Notes under the pieces: generated by a model | What the model saw: only the letters and a program-made list of their open reading frames with translations | What the model was told of the DNA's origin: nothing | Databases searched by the model: none | In this document: piece after piece, positions 37,542 through 46,074 of the stretch | How the letters are laid out: every line of letters starts with the position of its first letter | How positions within the stretch are numbered: position 1 is the stretch's first letter | DNA from: Paenibacillus sp. FSL R7-0345 | GTDB taxonomy: Bacteria; Bacillota; Bacilli; Paenibacillales; Paenibacillaceae | Assembly (NCBI RefSeq): GCF_038595055.1 | Contig: NZ_CP152002.1 | Location: forward strand, 613,501-677,500 | Length of the DNA: 64,000 nucleotides | Direction of reading: 5' to 3' | Made by a program: the position numbers and the translations under genes

Positions 37542-37867
37542 CCTGCTTGCTTCGAGGAGCTGGGCTCTGCACAAACGTTTAGTTGGATTTGTGCTACTTA
37601 TATTTATAATTTTTTAATGGTTCATTAATTTAGTTGGATAATCGCTGCTTAATTTGGGCAAAAAACCTCTATTAGAGTGAAAAGCATAGATTTAAGTAGC
37701 CTTTTTCCACCTAAGTGATCTCATTTGTACTTTTTTTAAAGAATTAGTTAGCTTTTTTCCACTTGGATTTATGAGCCGGGCTCATAGCAGAAGGTATAAG
37801 GGTATTGGGATGCCTGCAGATTAGGAAACCTAGAGGCAGGCGGATGACGGATTCAGGATACGTGTAC
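37542..37867. repeat. Intergenic repeats related to 8037-8153
   Basis: AT-rich gene-free stretch. TTTAGTTGGATTTGTGCTAC (about 37578) and TTTAGTTGGATAATCGCTGC (about 37630) are forward copies; TTTAAGTAGCCTTTTTCCAC (about 37691) and TTAGCTTTTTTCCACTTGG (about 37747) are reversed copies. They share the pattern TTAGTTGGAwwwnnGCnACTTA with the mutY-sodA gap. Confidence 0.65.
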
Positions 37868-37908
37868 AAAAAGCGGAGCAGGAAAGATTTCCTGCCTCGC
37901 TTTTTTTC
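37868..37908. terminator. Bidirectional terminator between giant activase and DinB-like gene
   Basis: AAAAAGCG(G)AGCAGGAAA and TTTCCTGC(C)TCGCTTTTTTT; T-runs on both strands serve the convergent genes. Confidence 0.85.
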
Positions 37909-37918
37909 TTACCGGCAG

Positions 37919-38632
37919 CTACCGGGAAACCGGCTGCTTCTGCAACTTCTGCTTTACCTGCATCGTCTTATTCAGATGCAGGAAGTTGTGTCTTGTGGCC
38001 GGCATCAGGATAAGACCGGCTGCGGTTTTGCCGCCCCAGTAATCAAGCAGCCACTGCTCGGAAGCTTTGACCGCTCCCTGATCACTAACCTGTCTGAGCC
38101 GCGATACAGTTACTTTAGCTTTTAGCTCTGCGGCGCTTAGCCCGGAAATAATGGAGCGGGTCCGCCCGGCAACAGCCAGCCTATAGACCCTTAATGCCTC
38201 GAAAGACAGAGCTGCACTAAGCTCAGCCATCTCTGCCTCATCCATCCCATTGCCCGAATGTATAAACCGCGTATGCAGTTTCTCCGCATGCCCTTCGCTG
38301 TGCAGCACTTGTTCCCGGCCCGAGACCAGAATATTCATCGTAATGTCTTCGATCCGCGCTGCGTGCCAGAGATGCCAGGCGATGGAGTTCCTGCTGCCTG
38401 ATGTTTGTACCGGATAAGCGCGGAAAGTCTGCACTGTGAGGCCGCACACAATATTATCCTCATAAGTCGGTTGTCCGGAAGCCTCTGCTTCCGAGGCATA
38501 CAGCCAGCGGTGCTGATCCAGAAACAAGGCTACAGCCTCAGAGTGCTGATCAGCCCGGGTGAGCATTTCCGTCAGTGCCTTGTGATTCACGTTCCACAAT
38601 TTCCGCTGCTCAAGATTCAACCTCTCCACCAT
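37919..38632 (-). CDS. DinB-like family protein
   Basis: 237 residues, soluble helical protein. The DinB/YfiT four-helix pattern is suggested by SIAWHLWHAARIEDITMNIL near residues 83-102 and ATRHNFLHLNKTMQ near 210, which would supply the metal-binding His residues. Family members are bacillithiol- or mycothiol-dependent transferases or have unknown roles. Start ATG 38632; AAAGGAACTTTGCGGAAAG precedes it, so spacing is loose and GTG at the next codon is possible. A single gene on the minus strand. Confidence 0.72.
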   Translation of the reverse strand: MVERLNLEQRKLWNVNHKALTEMLTRADQHSEAVALFLDQHRWLYASEAEASGQPTYEDNIVCGLTVQTFRAYPVQTSGSRNSIAWHLWHAARIEDITMNILVSGREQVLHSEGHAEKLHTRFIHSGNGMDEAEMAELSAALSFEALRVYRLAVAGRTRSIISGLSAAELKAKVTVSRLRQVSDQGAVKASEQWLLDYWGGKTAAGLILMPATRHNFLHLNKTMQVKQKLQKQPVSR

Positions 38633-38833
38633 CTTTCCGCAAAGTTCCTTTCTTCTTGAATTATAAATAAAATCCAGAGCTGGTTTGTTTTTAGAAGTGT
38701 CTGCTCTGCGTCAGAAGCTCATACTAAGTAGAAAACCGCTCAGGAGTCAGAGTGAAGATAGCGGTGTATAAGAGAATAAGGTGTAAATGAAAGTAAGACG
38801 TTGTATTAACTTTCAGAAATTTTCAGCAAAGCA

Positions 38834-38876
38834 TTGACGAAAAAATACGTAAATAGTAAAATAGTTCGTATACGAA
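38834..38876 (+). promoter_or_regulatory. marR-MFS promoter with palindromic operator
   Basis: -35 TTGACG (38834-38839), 17-nt spacer, -10 TAAAAT (38857-38862), and immediately downstream the perfect palindrome TTCGTATACGAA (38865-38876). The arrangement suggests repression by the MarR protein encoded next. Confidence 0.75.
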
Positions 38877-38908
38877 GTATTAACGATGAACGAATAAGCG
38901 GGGTGATC

Positions 38909-39358
38909 ATGTTGGAGGAAAAAGAGCAGCAGCTGGATGATATTCTGTCTTCATTCCGCTGCATCACCCATAATTACCAGCAGCTGCTGTGGAAGGATGC
39001 GGAAGAGCTCAACGTTACGTCCACGCAGCTGATGGTGCTGCGCAAGCTGGCTATGCATCCGGATATCGGCATTACTGAGCTGGCCGATCTGCTGCATTTG
39101 GGCAATAGCGCTGCAAGCGGAGTAGTGGACCGGATGGTTAAGGCGGGCCTGCTTACCCGGCAGCGCTCTGAAACTGACAGACGGATTGTACAGCTGACGG
39201 TGACGGAGAAGGGGCTGGACATCAGGGAGCGCAGCAAGCAGTCGATCAGAAAGCATCTGCAGCCTCTGGAGAACATTCCTGCTGAGGACGTCAAAGAACT
39301 GCTGCGGCTGCATGGTGAAATCATTAAAATATTAGTCCAAGGGAGAGAAAACAAATAA
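38909..39358 (+). CDS. MarR family transcriptional regulator
   Basis: 149 residues. Winged-helix MarR fold: TSTQLMVLRKLAMHPDIGIT, ELADLLHLGNSAASGVVDRM (recognition helix) and LLTRQRSETDRRIVQLTVTE (wing with the DxRR motif). Start ATG 38909, with GGGGTGATC just upstream; TTG 38912 is an alternative. It lies 2 nt before an MFS multidrug transporter, so it most likely represses its own operon through the palindrome in the promoter and is released by a drug-like ligand. Confidence 0.92.
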   Translation: MLEEKEQQLDDILSSFRCITHNYQQLLWKDAEELNVTSTQLMVLRKLAMHPDIGITELADLLHLGNSAASGVVDRMVKAGLLTRQRSETDRRIVQLTVTEKGLDIRERSKQSIRKHLQPLENIPAEDVKELLRLHGEIIKILVQGRENK

Positions 39359-39360
39359 CT

Positions 39361-40893
39361 ATGAGTACAATAAATGCTAATGCTGCGGGCGGAGCCAAGG
39401 CGATCCGCAGAGGGCCGATTATCGCCGCGCTGCTGATCGGTGCATTTGTCGCGCTGCTGAATCAGACGCTGATGAACGTGGCCCTGCCCAAAATGATGGA
39501 GGATCTGAATATTGTGGCCAATACGGCGCAATGGCTGACAACCGGATTTATGCTGGTGAACGGGGTATTGATCCCGATCAGTGCCTATCTGGTGGAGAAG
39601 TTTACCACCCGCCAGCTGTTTATTACGTCAATGATCTTATTTTCTATAGGTACGCTGATTTGTGCGGTTGGCACAGGATTTGAAATGATTATGGTCGGCC
39701 GTGTCGTTCAGGCGGTCGGCGCCGGTATTTTGATGCCGCTGATGAACATCGTGTTCCTGCGCATCTTCCCGATTGAAGAGCGCGGTAAAGCGATGGGTCT
39801 GATGGCAGTCGCAATGATCTTTGCCCCGGCGGTTGGACCGACCCTGTCCGGCTGGGTTGTACAGAACTATTCGTGGCGTGTGCTGTTCTATATCGTACTG
39901 CCGCTAGCCATTTTCTCCACCCTGCTGGGGATGAAGGCGATGCAGAATGTCGGGCAGCTGACTTCTCCCAAGCTTGATAAAATAGGGATTGTCCTGTCGA
40001 CGCTCGGTTTTGGCGGACTGCTGTACGGCTTCAGTGATGCCGGAACAGACGGCTGGAACAGTGCGACCGTTATTACCTGCCTGATCTTAGGGGCGCTTTC
40101 CCTGGTGCTGTTCGTATGGCGTGAGCTTACAACAGATACACCGCTGCTGGAGTTCCGGATTTTCCGTTACAACATGTACTCGCTGACTACTGTAATTAAC
40201 ATTATCGTTACAATGGCAATGTACGCCGGTATGATTCTGCTGCCGATTTACCTGCAGACAATCCGCGGCTTTACGCCGATGGAGTCCGGTCTGATGCTGC
40301 TGCCGGGTGCGATTCTGATGGGGATTATGTCTCCGATCACCGGTATTATTTTTGATAAAATCGGGGCAAGATGGCTGGCCGTTATCGGACTTCTGATTAC
40401 AACAATTACAACCTGGGAATTCAGCCAGATTTCTGACACTACAACATATACTCATCTGATTCTGACCTATACTGCCCGGATGTTCGGGATGTCGATGCTG
40501 ATGATGCCGATTGTAACGGCTGGACTTAATCAGCTGCCGCAGCGTCTCAGCTCGCACGGAACAGCAATGTCAAACACCCTGCGTACAGTAGGCGGAGCAC
40601 TTGGGATGGCTCTCTTTGTCAGCCTGATGACCAACCGTACCAAGAGCAATATCACCGATGCTGTAACAAGCGGAGCTGTGTCGCAGACCGATAAGGCAGC
40701 GATGCTCAAGCTTACGCAGGAAGCGACGATCAACGGGATTACGCATGCATTTGCGGTTGCAACATGGGTAACAGCGGTGGCTCTGGTGCTGGCCTTGTTC
40801 ATCAAGAAGACCTCGCCGCAGGCAGATTTCATCAAGACAGATGTAGCTGAATCTGCAGCATCCCATAGCGTTAAAACTCAACCTGTAAAGTAA
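39361..40893 (+). CDS. MFS multidrug transporter, DHA2 (EmrB/QacA) family
   Basis: 510 residues with about 14 membrane segments. Motif A-like region and DHA2 features: LLNQTLMNVALPKMMEDLNI, TAQWLTTGFMLVNGVLIPIS, motif C GLMAVAMIFAPAVGPTLSGW, and SGLMLLPGAILMGIMSPITG. Drug/proton antiport across the cytoplasmic membrane is the expected role; substrates are unknown. Start ATG 39361, 2 nt after the marR stop, with GGGAGAGAAAACAAATAACT upstream. A bidirectional terminator follows. Confidence 0.93.
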   Translation: MSTINANAAGGAKAIRRGPIIAALLIGAFVALLNQTLMNVALPKMMEDLNIVANTAQWLTTGFMLVNGVLIPISAYLVEKFTTRQLFITSMILFSIGTLICAVGTGFEMIMVGRVVQAVGAGILMPLMNIVFLRIFPIEERGKAMGLMAVAMIFAPAVGPTLSGWVVQNYSWRVLFYIVLPLAIFSTLLGMKAMQNVGQLTSPKLDKIGIVLSTLGFGGLLYGFSDAGTDGWNSATVITCLILGALSLVLFVWRELTTDTPLLEFRIFRYNMYSLTTVINIIVTMAMYAGMILLPIYLQTIRGFTPMESGLMLLPGAILMGIMSPITGIIFDKIGARWLAVIGLLITTITTWEFSQISDTTTYTHLILTYTARMFGMSMLMMPIVTAGLNQLPQRLSSHGTAMSNTLRTVGGALGMALFVSLMTNRTKSNITDAVTSGAVSQTDKAAMLKLTQEATINGITHAFAVATWVTAVALVLALFIKKTSPQADFIKTDVAESAASHSVKTQPVK

Positions 40894-40897
40894 ATGT

Positions 40898-40950
40898 AAA
40901 AAAAGGGACAACTCCCGCTGCCGCTATGGCCGCCGGGGTTGTCTCTTTTT
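40898..40950. terminator. Bidirectional terminator
   Basis: AAAAAGGGACAAC(T)CC and GG(GG)TTGTCTCTTTTT, with A/T runs on both sides, shared by the MFS gene and the convergent WYL regulator. Confidence 0.85.
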
Positions 40951-40963
40951 ATGGTTTGTAGGG

Positions 40964-41923
40964 TTAATTTAGGTTGCCGGGCTGTGCAGGGGCGTTATAG
41001 ACTGCGGCAATGCCGGCGGCGATTTCGCCCACCCTGCGGCGGATGTGCTCCGGCTCCAGCACTTCAGCATAAGTTCCAAAGCCGAGGAGAAAGCCATACA
41101 GCCAATTGTCTTCCGGGTAATATACAGTCACTGTATAGCCGCCATTTTCGTCTGGATGAAGCTGGCTGCAGTCAAAATAGTCCTCGGCAAGATGTCTGCC
41201 TGCAGCAGAGAACCGCAGCACAACAGGCGTTGTGCCTGACGGATCGCACCAGCCGCTGCCCCAGGGCAGCTCCTGTACAGGAATGTCCTGCCGGACATAG
41301 CGGCGCTCCTCTTTGGCCAGCGACTTCATACGCAGCAGCTTGAACAGCCTGAAATCGCCGCGCTCTGCACAGAAGCCGTACAAGTACCACGACTGGCCTT
41401 TTAAGACAAGCGTATAAGGTTCTACCGAGCGCCTGCTTGCTGCACCGCTGGCAGCCACATATTCGAAGGAGACGGCGGCGGATTCCTCCAGCGCTTCCTT
41501 GAGCAGCGCGAGCCGTTCCTCCAGCGGACCCTGCATTCCCCAAGGGGAGAAATCGACAACGAGCTGGGCGGTTTTGCTGCGGAAGGCGGCGGACTGGGAG
41601 GGCGGAATGACGCTGCTGATCTTTTCCATGAGCAGTGTATGTTCATTCCCGCCATATGAGGAGACGCTCTGCAGCGCAGTAAAAATATCAGCGAGCTCAT
41701 GCTGGGTCAGCAGATTACGGTCAAGCCGGTAGCCCTCCATTAATCCGATACCCCCGCCTGCCCCCTGGTAGGTTACGACCGGTATTCCTGCACCGTTAAT
41801 ACTTTCAATATCCCGGTAAATGGTGCGTACGGAGACCTCGAACATATCAGCCAGCTCTTTGGCCTGGATCAGAGGGCGGTTCATCAGGAGAATCACAATG
41901 GAGAGCAGACGGTCTATTTTCAC
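40964..41923 (-). CDS. HTH/WYL-domain transcriptional regulator (YafY-like)
   Basis: 319 residues. N-terminal DeoR-type helix-turn-helix (MKIDRLLSIVILLMNRPLIQ, AKELADMFEVSVRTIYRDIE) followed by a WYL domain (EPYTLVLKGQSWYLYGFCAE, RDFRLFKLLRM-like GDFRLFKLLRMKSL) and a C-terminal WCX-type end. WYL regulators bind small ligands or nucleic acid fragments. The start is GTG 41923 with GAAGGTG about 9 nt upstream. Divergent from an MFS exporter; the shared gap carries a 20-bp palindrome, so it may control that gene. Confidence 0.9.
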   Translation of the reverse strand: MKIDRLLSIVILLMNRPLIQAKELADMFEVSVRTIYRDIESINGAGIPVVTYQGAGGGIGLMEGYRLDRNLLTQHELADIFTALQSVSSYGGNEHTLLMEKISSVIPPSQSAAFRSKTAQLVVDFSPWGMQGPLEERLALLKEALEESAAVSFEYVAASGAASRRSVEPYTLVLKGQSWYLYGFCAERGDFRLFKLLRMKSLAKEERRYVRQDIPVQELPWGSGWCDPSGTTPVVLRFSAAGRHLAEDYFDCSQLHPDENGGYTVTVYYPEDNWLYGFLLGFGTYAEVLEPEHIRRRVGEIAAGIAAVYNAPAQPGNLN

Positions 41924-42032
41924 GGCGGGGCACCTTCTTTATTAAGATAAATTTCGCATAGCGGTCAACAATCATTCTATAATTTGGGCGGAGGAAAGAA
42001 AAGAAGGCATTGTCATAACTCTTTAATTCGAC

Positions 42033-42052
42033 TAATATCTAATTAGATATTA
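42033..42052. promoter_or_regulatory. 20-bp perfect palindrome, putative operator
   Basis: TAATATCTAATTAGATATTA, fully self-complementary, 28 bp before the MFS gene in the divergent WYL/MFS gap. Confidence 0.6.
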
Positions 42053-42080
42053 TATTAATTAGAATAGCGGGGTTATTGCG

Positions 42081-43352
42081 ATGATTAGAGGGACTGCCGG
42101 TGCTGGCGTGCTGCAGCGCAAAGGATACTCCAGACTGTTTGCTGCCGGGCTGGTCAACGGAATCGGTGACCGCTTCAGCAGTGTGGCTATGCTGGCGCTC
42201 GTCCTGCAGCTGACAGGCTCGGGAATGGCTGTAGGGATTACTTTGGGAGTCAGGGTGCTCCCCTATTTGTTCATGGCGCCTCTGGGAGGGATGCTGGCAA
42301 CCAGACTGCCGCGCAAAGCGATCATGATTGCCGTCGATTTGCTGCGTGTACAGGTCGCGCTGTCCTTTCTGCTGGTGGACGGGGAAGAACGGCTGTGGCT
42401 ACTGTATGCCGGCAGTTTTATTATGGCTGCGGGGGAGGCGGTCTACAGTCCAGTGCGCAAGTCCGCGATCCCGCTGCTTGCTGATGCCTCAGCGCTGCTA
42501 AAAATAAACAGTCTGGAGCAGCTGATGAACGGTAGTGTGCTGATAATCGGCGCCTTCATCGGCGGTGTTGTGTCACTCTGGTTTGGCCCGGACATGGCTT
42601 TTGTAATGAATGCGTTGTCCTTTCTGACAGCAGCTGTGCTGCTGTGGGGGATTTCTTTTCCGCAGCCTGAGTCGGGGAACAGTTCAGAACGGAGGCGGCC
42701 TGAAAAAGGCGATGAGTCTGCTGCAAAAGAACAGTCTGAAGGAGGACGGCTGCAGACGCTCAAATATGTGGCCCGGGGCAGCCTGGTGCTGCAGATTGTA
42801 ATTGCCTATGAACTTCTGGTGCCGGTGATAAACGGGTGGGACAATGTGCTGATCAGTGTGTATGCGGTGCAGGAATTTCATGCCGGAGATATCGGGGTGG
42901 GGGCTTTTTACGCGGCGCTTGGGATCGGGCTGAGCCTCAGCTTTTTTGCCGGAAGACTGCTGAAGAAACGGCTGCTTGCAGTTGCGCTCACCGGGCTGCT
43001 GCTGGAAGGAATACTGCTGATGGCCATCAGTAACAGCGGGAGCTTTGTGCAGGCGTTTTTCTTGTATATCCTGCTGTCTCTGGCGGGCGGTATCGGCAAT
43101 GCCTGCCTGGATACGCTGGTTATGCGCGGGACGCCGGTCCGGCTGCAGCCGGTTATCTTCGGCATGCTGTCTGCGGTCAGCGGCACCCTGCTGGGTCTGT
43201 CCATGCTCACGGCAGGCTGGATGCTGGATTATGTGGAGCCGAGAACGCTCGGTTTTGCCGGGGGAGCCGGATTCGCGAGTATTGCGCTGTTGCTGGGCGG
43301 TTATGCTGCATTGCGCGGGAAGATGGGCAAAAGGGCCTCTGAATTAGGCTAA
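42081..43352 (+). CDS. MFS transporter (MFS_3, EntS/MacB-efflux-like)
   Basis: 423 residues, about 12 membrane segments. Features: GLVNGIGDRFSSVAMLALVL, VRVLPYLFMAPLGGMLATRL, SPVRKSAIPLLADASALLKI, and a charged cytoplasmic loop in the middle (SSERRRPEKGDESAAKEQSE). This is the layout of enterobactin/macrolide-exporter-type MFS proteins. Start ATG 42081 with GCGGGGTT upstream. Odd: the last codons (KRASELG and stop) lie inside the first unit of the 51-bp tandem repeat that continues downstream, so the repeat contributes the C-terminus. Confidence 0.9.
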   Translation: MIRGTAGAGVLQRKGYSRLFAAGLVNGIGDRFSSVAMLALVLQLTGSGMAVGITLGVRVLPYLFMAPLGGMLATRLPRKAIMIAVDLLRVQVALSFLLVDGEERLWLLYAGSFIMAAGEAVYSPVRKSAIPLLADASALLKINSLEQLMNGSVLIIGAFIGGVVSLWFGPDMAFVMNALSFLTAAVLLWGISFPQPESGNSSERRRPEKGDESAAKEQSEGGRLQTLKYVARGSLVLQIVIAYELLVPVINGWDNVLISVYAVQEFHAGDIGVGAFYAALGIGLSLSFFAGRLLKKRLLAVALTGLLLEGILLMAISNSGSFVQAFFLYILLSLAGGIGNACLDTLVMRGTPVRLQPVIFGMLSAVSGTLLGLSMLTAGWMLDYVEPRTLGFAGGAGFASIALLLGGYAALRGKMGKRASELG

Positions 43353-43600
43353 TGCGGCGAATTGGCTGGAATGAGAGGAAAAAGGCCTCTGAATTTGGCT
43401 CATAGGGCGAATTGGCTGAAATGAGAGGCAAAAAGGCTTCTGAATTAGGCTGATGCGGTGAATTGGCTGAAATGAGAGGCAAAAATGCCTCTGAATTAGG
43501 CTCATGCGGTGAAATGGCGGGAATGAGAGGCAAAAATGCCCTTGAATTAGGCTCATACGGTGAAATGGCTGAAATCAGAGGCAAAAATGCCTCTGATTCT
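43329..43600. repeat. 51-bp tandem repeat array with internal hairpins
   Basis: About five full units plus a partial one. A unit runs AAAAAGGCCTCTGAATTAGG, CTCATGCGGTGAATTGGC, TGAAATGAGAGGC. At the last unit borders AGAGGCA AAAA TGCCTCT forms a 7-bp hairpin. The first unit overlaps the MFS stop codon at 43350-43352. Being 17 codons long, it leaves a frame open on the minus strand repeating SEAFLPLISANSPYEPN, judged non-coding. Confidence 0.9.
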
Positions 43601-43724
43601 GGATAACTCTGCAAAAAGGGGAGGAGGGAGCATATTGTTAGTTGTGCGCAGAAAACAGTAGGGTGCAGGGTGAGGCCAGGACATAACATTTTAACAAGCG
43701 CAGAAGTCTGGTCTGTATTCTGCA

Positions 43725-43768
43725 GCCGCTGCGTTTAACGGGAGATGCCCAGCGCAGGGCTTTTTTTT
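43725..43768 (+). terminator. Intrinsic terminator beyond the repeat array
   Basis: GCC(G)CTGCG pairs with CGCAGGGC and is followed by eight T. Confidence 0.7.
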
Positions 43769-43789
43769 GCTGAATAAATGGATCCGGTA

Positions 43790-44458
43790 CTAGCGTTCTT
43801 TAGACGTTTCTCTCTGTTTGGTTTTCAGTTCAAGCTCAGGACTGCGCCGGAATACGCGTACAGCCAGAAAGCGCCGGTAGCGGATCAGAATAATCAGAGC
43901 GGCAAGTGCGGCAACACCCGAGACAATCCAGAGCGCGTACAGTTCAAACAGGTGGAAGATGCCCATCCACTGCGGTCCGAACACTTTTCCGATACCCAGA
44001 AACAGGATAACCCAGATCAGGGCGCCGCCATAGGCGTACAGAGCGAATTTCCGGAAAGGCAACGCGATAATACCGGCAAAATAGCCGGTAAAATGCCGGA
44101 CGCCGGGAATAAAATATCCGATGGAAATCAGGAAGCTACCGTAACGCTCGAACCAGTGCTGCGTCTTTTCCAGCTTGGCCGGCGAGAACAGAAACCATTT
44201 GCCGTAGCGCTGGATAAAGGGAAGCCCTGCTTTTAGCCCGATAAAATAAGTGATGGTCATGCCTGCAGTTGTTCCTGCAAAAGCAACCGCAACCAGAGTC
44301 GGGAAATCCAGCCTTCCGGTGTAGGAGAGGAATCCGGCAAAGGCCATAGTGGTTTCCCCCGGAAAGGGCAGGGCCACAAATTCCAGCAAAAGCCCAAAGA
44401 ACAGCACATTATAGCCATAGTCGGCGAACAGCTCCTGTATCCACTTCAGCATTTCCAT
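43790..44458 (-). CDS. DedA family membrane protein
   Basis: 222 residues with several membrane segments. The DedA/SNARE-associated signature is clear: LEFVALPFPGETTMAFAGFL, YFIGLKAGLPFIQRYGKW, and FERYGSFLISIGYFIPGVRH with the conserved Arg. DedA proteins act as undecaprenyl-phosphate or phospholipid translocases. Start ATG 44458 with GGAGAGTGA upstream; ATG 44452 is possible. Divergent from the polysaccharide deacetylase gene. Confidence 0.93.
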   Translation of the reverse strand: MEMLKWIQELFADYGYNVLFFGLLLEFVALPFPGETTMAFAGFLSYTGRLDFPTLVAVAFAGTTAGMTITYFIGLKAGLPFIQRYGKWFLFSPAKLEKTQHWFERYGSFLISIGYFIPGVRHFTGYFAGIIALPFRKFALYAYGGALIWVILFLGIGKVFGPQWMGIFHLFELYALWIVSGVAALAALIILIRYRRFLAVRVFRRSPELELKTKQRETSKER

Positions 44459-44566
44459 AATAAAGTCACTCTCCAAAGGCAGCGCGCCTAATTCTATTTC
44501 CAAGCTTGTCTTCATACAATCTACCAAATGGTTGTCAAAGCCAATAGAATGCTGGAGGTAGAGAAG

Positions 44567-45913
44567 ATGAAGGGTAGCAAAAGAACCCTGATCCGCCGGA
44601 ATATGATCCGCGGGCTGGTTGCTATGGCTGTTGCATTATGTGTTTTGACAGGTTGGGGTGTAGAGTCCCTTCCTGAGCAGAAGGCTGCCCCTCTGCAGGC
44701 AGGTGGAACCATGCCTGTTCTCTCTAAGAATAATCTTCCGGCTGCCGTGACGCAAGATTTGAGCGCTCCGGCTGTGAAACAAGACGGCACTATGGTAGTT
44801 GCTGCAGTACAGCAGGTGAAGACAGTTGCGGTACAGAAAACCAAACAAAAGACAGAGCAAAAGACAGTGTACCTTACCTTCGATGATGGTCCCAGCAATA
44901 TAACACCTGCTGTGCTGGAGATTTTGCGGAAGCAGAATGTAAAAGCAACTTTCTTCGTGCTGGGGCAGCAGGCAAAAAGCCATCCTGAGCTTATTAATGC
45001 CATCTGGGAACAGGGGCATGTCATCGGCAATCATACCTATAATCATAATTACCATGATTTATATAGCGGATTCACAGAATTCTGGAGCCAGATCAAACAG
45101 ACAGAGGAGGTGGTTCGGGAAATTACAGGAATCCGCCCTCAACTGGTACGGGCTCCGGGCGGTACATACGGGCATTTTGACGCCACTTACTTCGAGCTGT
45201 TAAAAGAGGCAGGATACACCGTCATGGACTGGACTGTGGATAGCGGGGATTCCAAACGTAAGGGGGTGCCGGCTGCAGAAATCCTGCAGGAGTCGGTATC
45301 GCTGCAGGGTTCACGGATTATTCTCCTGCTTCATGACGGTGCGGGTCATGCAGAGAGTGCGAAGGCACTGCCGGAGATCATTGCCCGGTACAAGGCTGCA
45401 GGCTACAGCTTCGGTGTGCTGGATGCAGATCAGGAGCCGGTGCAGTTCAGAGTGTCAGCTGCTGCGGCAGCGGCAGGGCGGAGCAAGCCGTCTGCAGCCT
45501 GGATTGCCTCTAATATTATGCCGAATGCAGGGCTGTTTGGGCCGGGCAAGCCGCTGATTCTGGAGGTGGGCAAGCTGGAGGCGAAGCTGGACCCGGGGGA
45601 ATTCCGGATCAGCAAAGGCCAATATATAGTTCCGCTAAGGGCGGTTATTGAGCGGTTAGGCGGCAGGGTCGGCTGGGATACGGCCAGCCGCAGCGGAAGG
45701 GTCTACTGGAACGGCCGTGAGGTGAGCGCAGATGCCCGGAATAAGCGGCTTACCCTGACCTCCGGTGACGGAACGCTTGTTACGAGGAGCTCGGATATAC
45801 AGATGATCGGTTCTTCCCTGTGGCTTCCGCTTCGTGATCTGCTTGAGGAGGCGGGGCATCCTTTACTGGAGGTTAAGGTAACGGCAGAGGAGCGGAGGGT
45901 GAAAGCGTTTTAA
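44567..45913 (+). CDS. Secreted polysaccharide deacetylase with stalk domain
   Basis: 448 residues. N-terminal signal/anchor (GLVAMAVALCVLTGWG), a Lys/Gln-rich linker, then a NodB domain (about 100-290): YLTFDDGPSNITPAVLEIL with the Asp pair, HVIGNHTYNHNYHD with the metal His residues, RAPGGTYGHFD, and LLLHDG near the end. These enzymes remove acetyl groups from peptidoglycan or other N-acetyl glycans. The C-terminal ~130 residues are a copper-amine-oxidase-type stalk (YIVPLRAVIERLGGRVGWDT), as in the SGNH hydrolase at 28008. Start ATG 44567 with GGAGGT 7 nt upstream. Confidence 0.92.
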   Translation: MKGSKRTLIRRNMIRGLVAMAVALCVLTGWGVESLPEQKAAPLQAGGTMPVLSKNNLPAAVTQDLSAPAVKQDGTMVVAAVQQVKTVAVQKTKQKTEQKTVYLTFDDGPSNITPAVLEILRKQNVKATFFVLGQQAKSHPELINAIWEQGHVIGNHTYNHNYHDLYSGFTEFWSQIKQTEEVVREITGIRPQLVRAPGGTYGHFDATYFELLKEAGYTVMDWTVDSGDSKRKGVPAAEILQESVSLQGSRIILLLHDGAGHAESAKALPEIIARYKAAGYSFGVLDADQEPVQFRVSAAAAAAGRSKPSAAWIASNIMPNAGLFGPGKPLILEVGKLEAKLDPGEFRISKGQYIVPLRAVIERLGGRVGWDTASRSGRVYWNGREVSADARNKRLTLTSGDGTLVTRSSDIQMIGSSLWLPLRDLLEEAGHPLLEVKVTAEERRVKAF

Positions 45914-46074
45914 GCATCTGAAAGGTAAAAATGATCGGTGGATGCAAAAGACTTCAGGGGTTTGGGCACCCTTTTTCGTGGGAAGAATAAACAATAGTAG
46001 GCTCTTATGCATTGCACTTAAATAGTGCTGCTGCATCCATAGGGCTATTCTATGACCACGAAGGAAGGGTGCCG

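Noticed and set aside
43329..43600. Possible CRISPR array
   Set aside because: Units are contiguous with no unique spacers and no cas genes are near.
43207..43689. 160-residue minus-strand frame with 17-residue repeats
   Set aside because: Openness follows from the 51-bp period; no ribosome site, it overlaps the MFS gene, and the frame is of low complexity.
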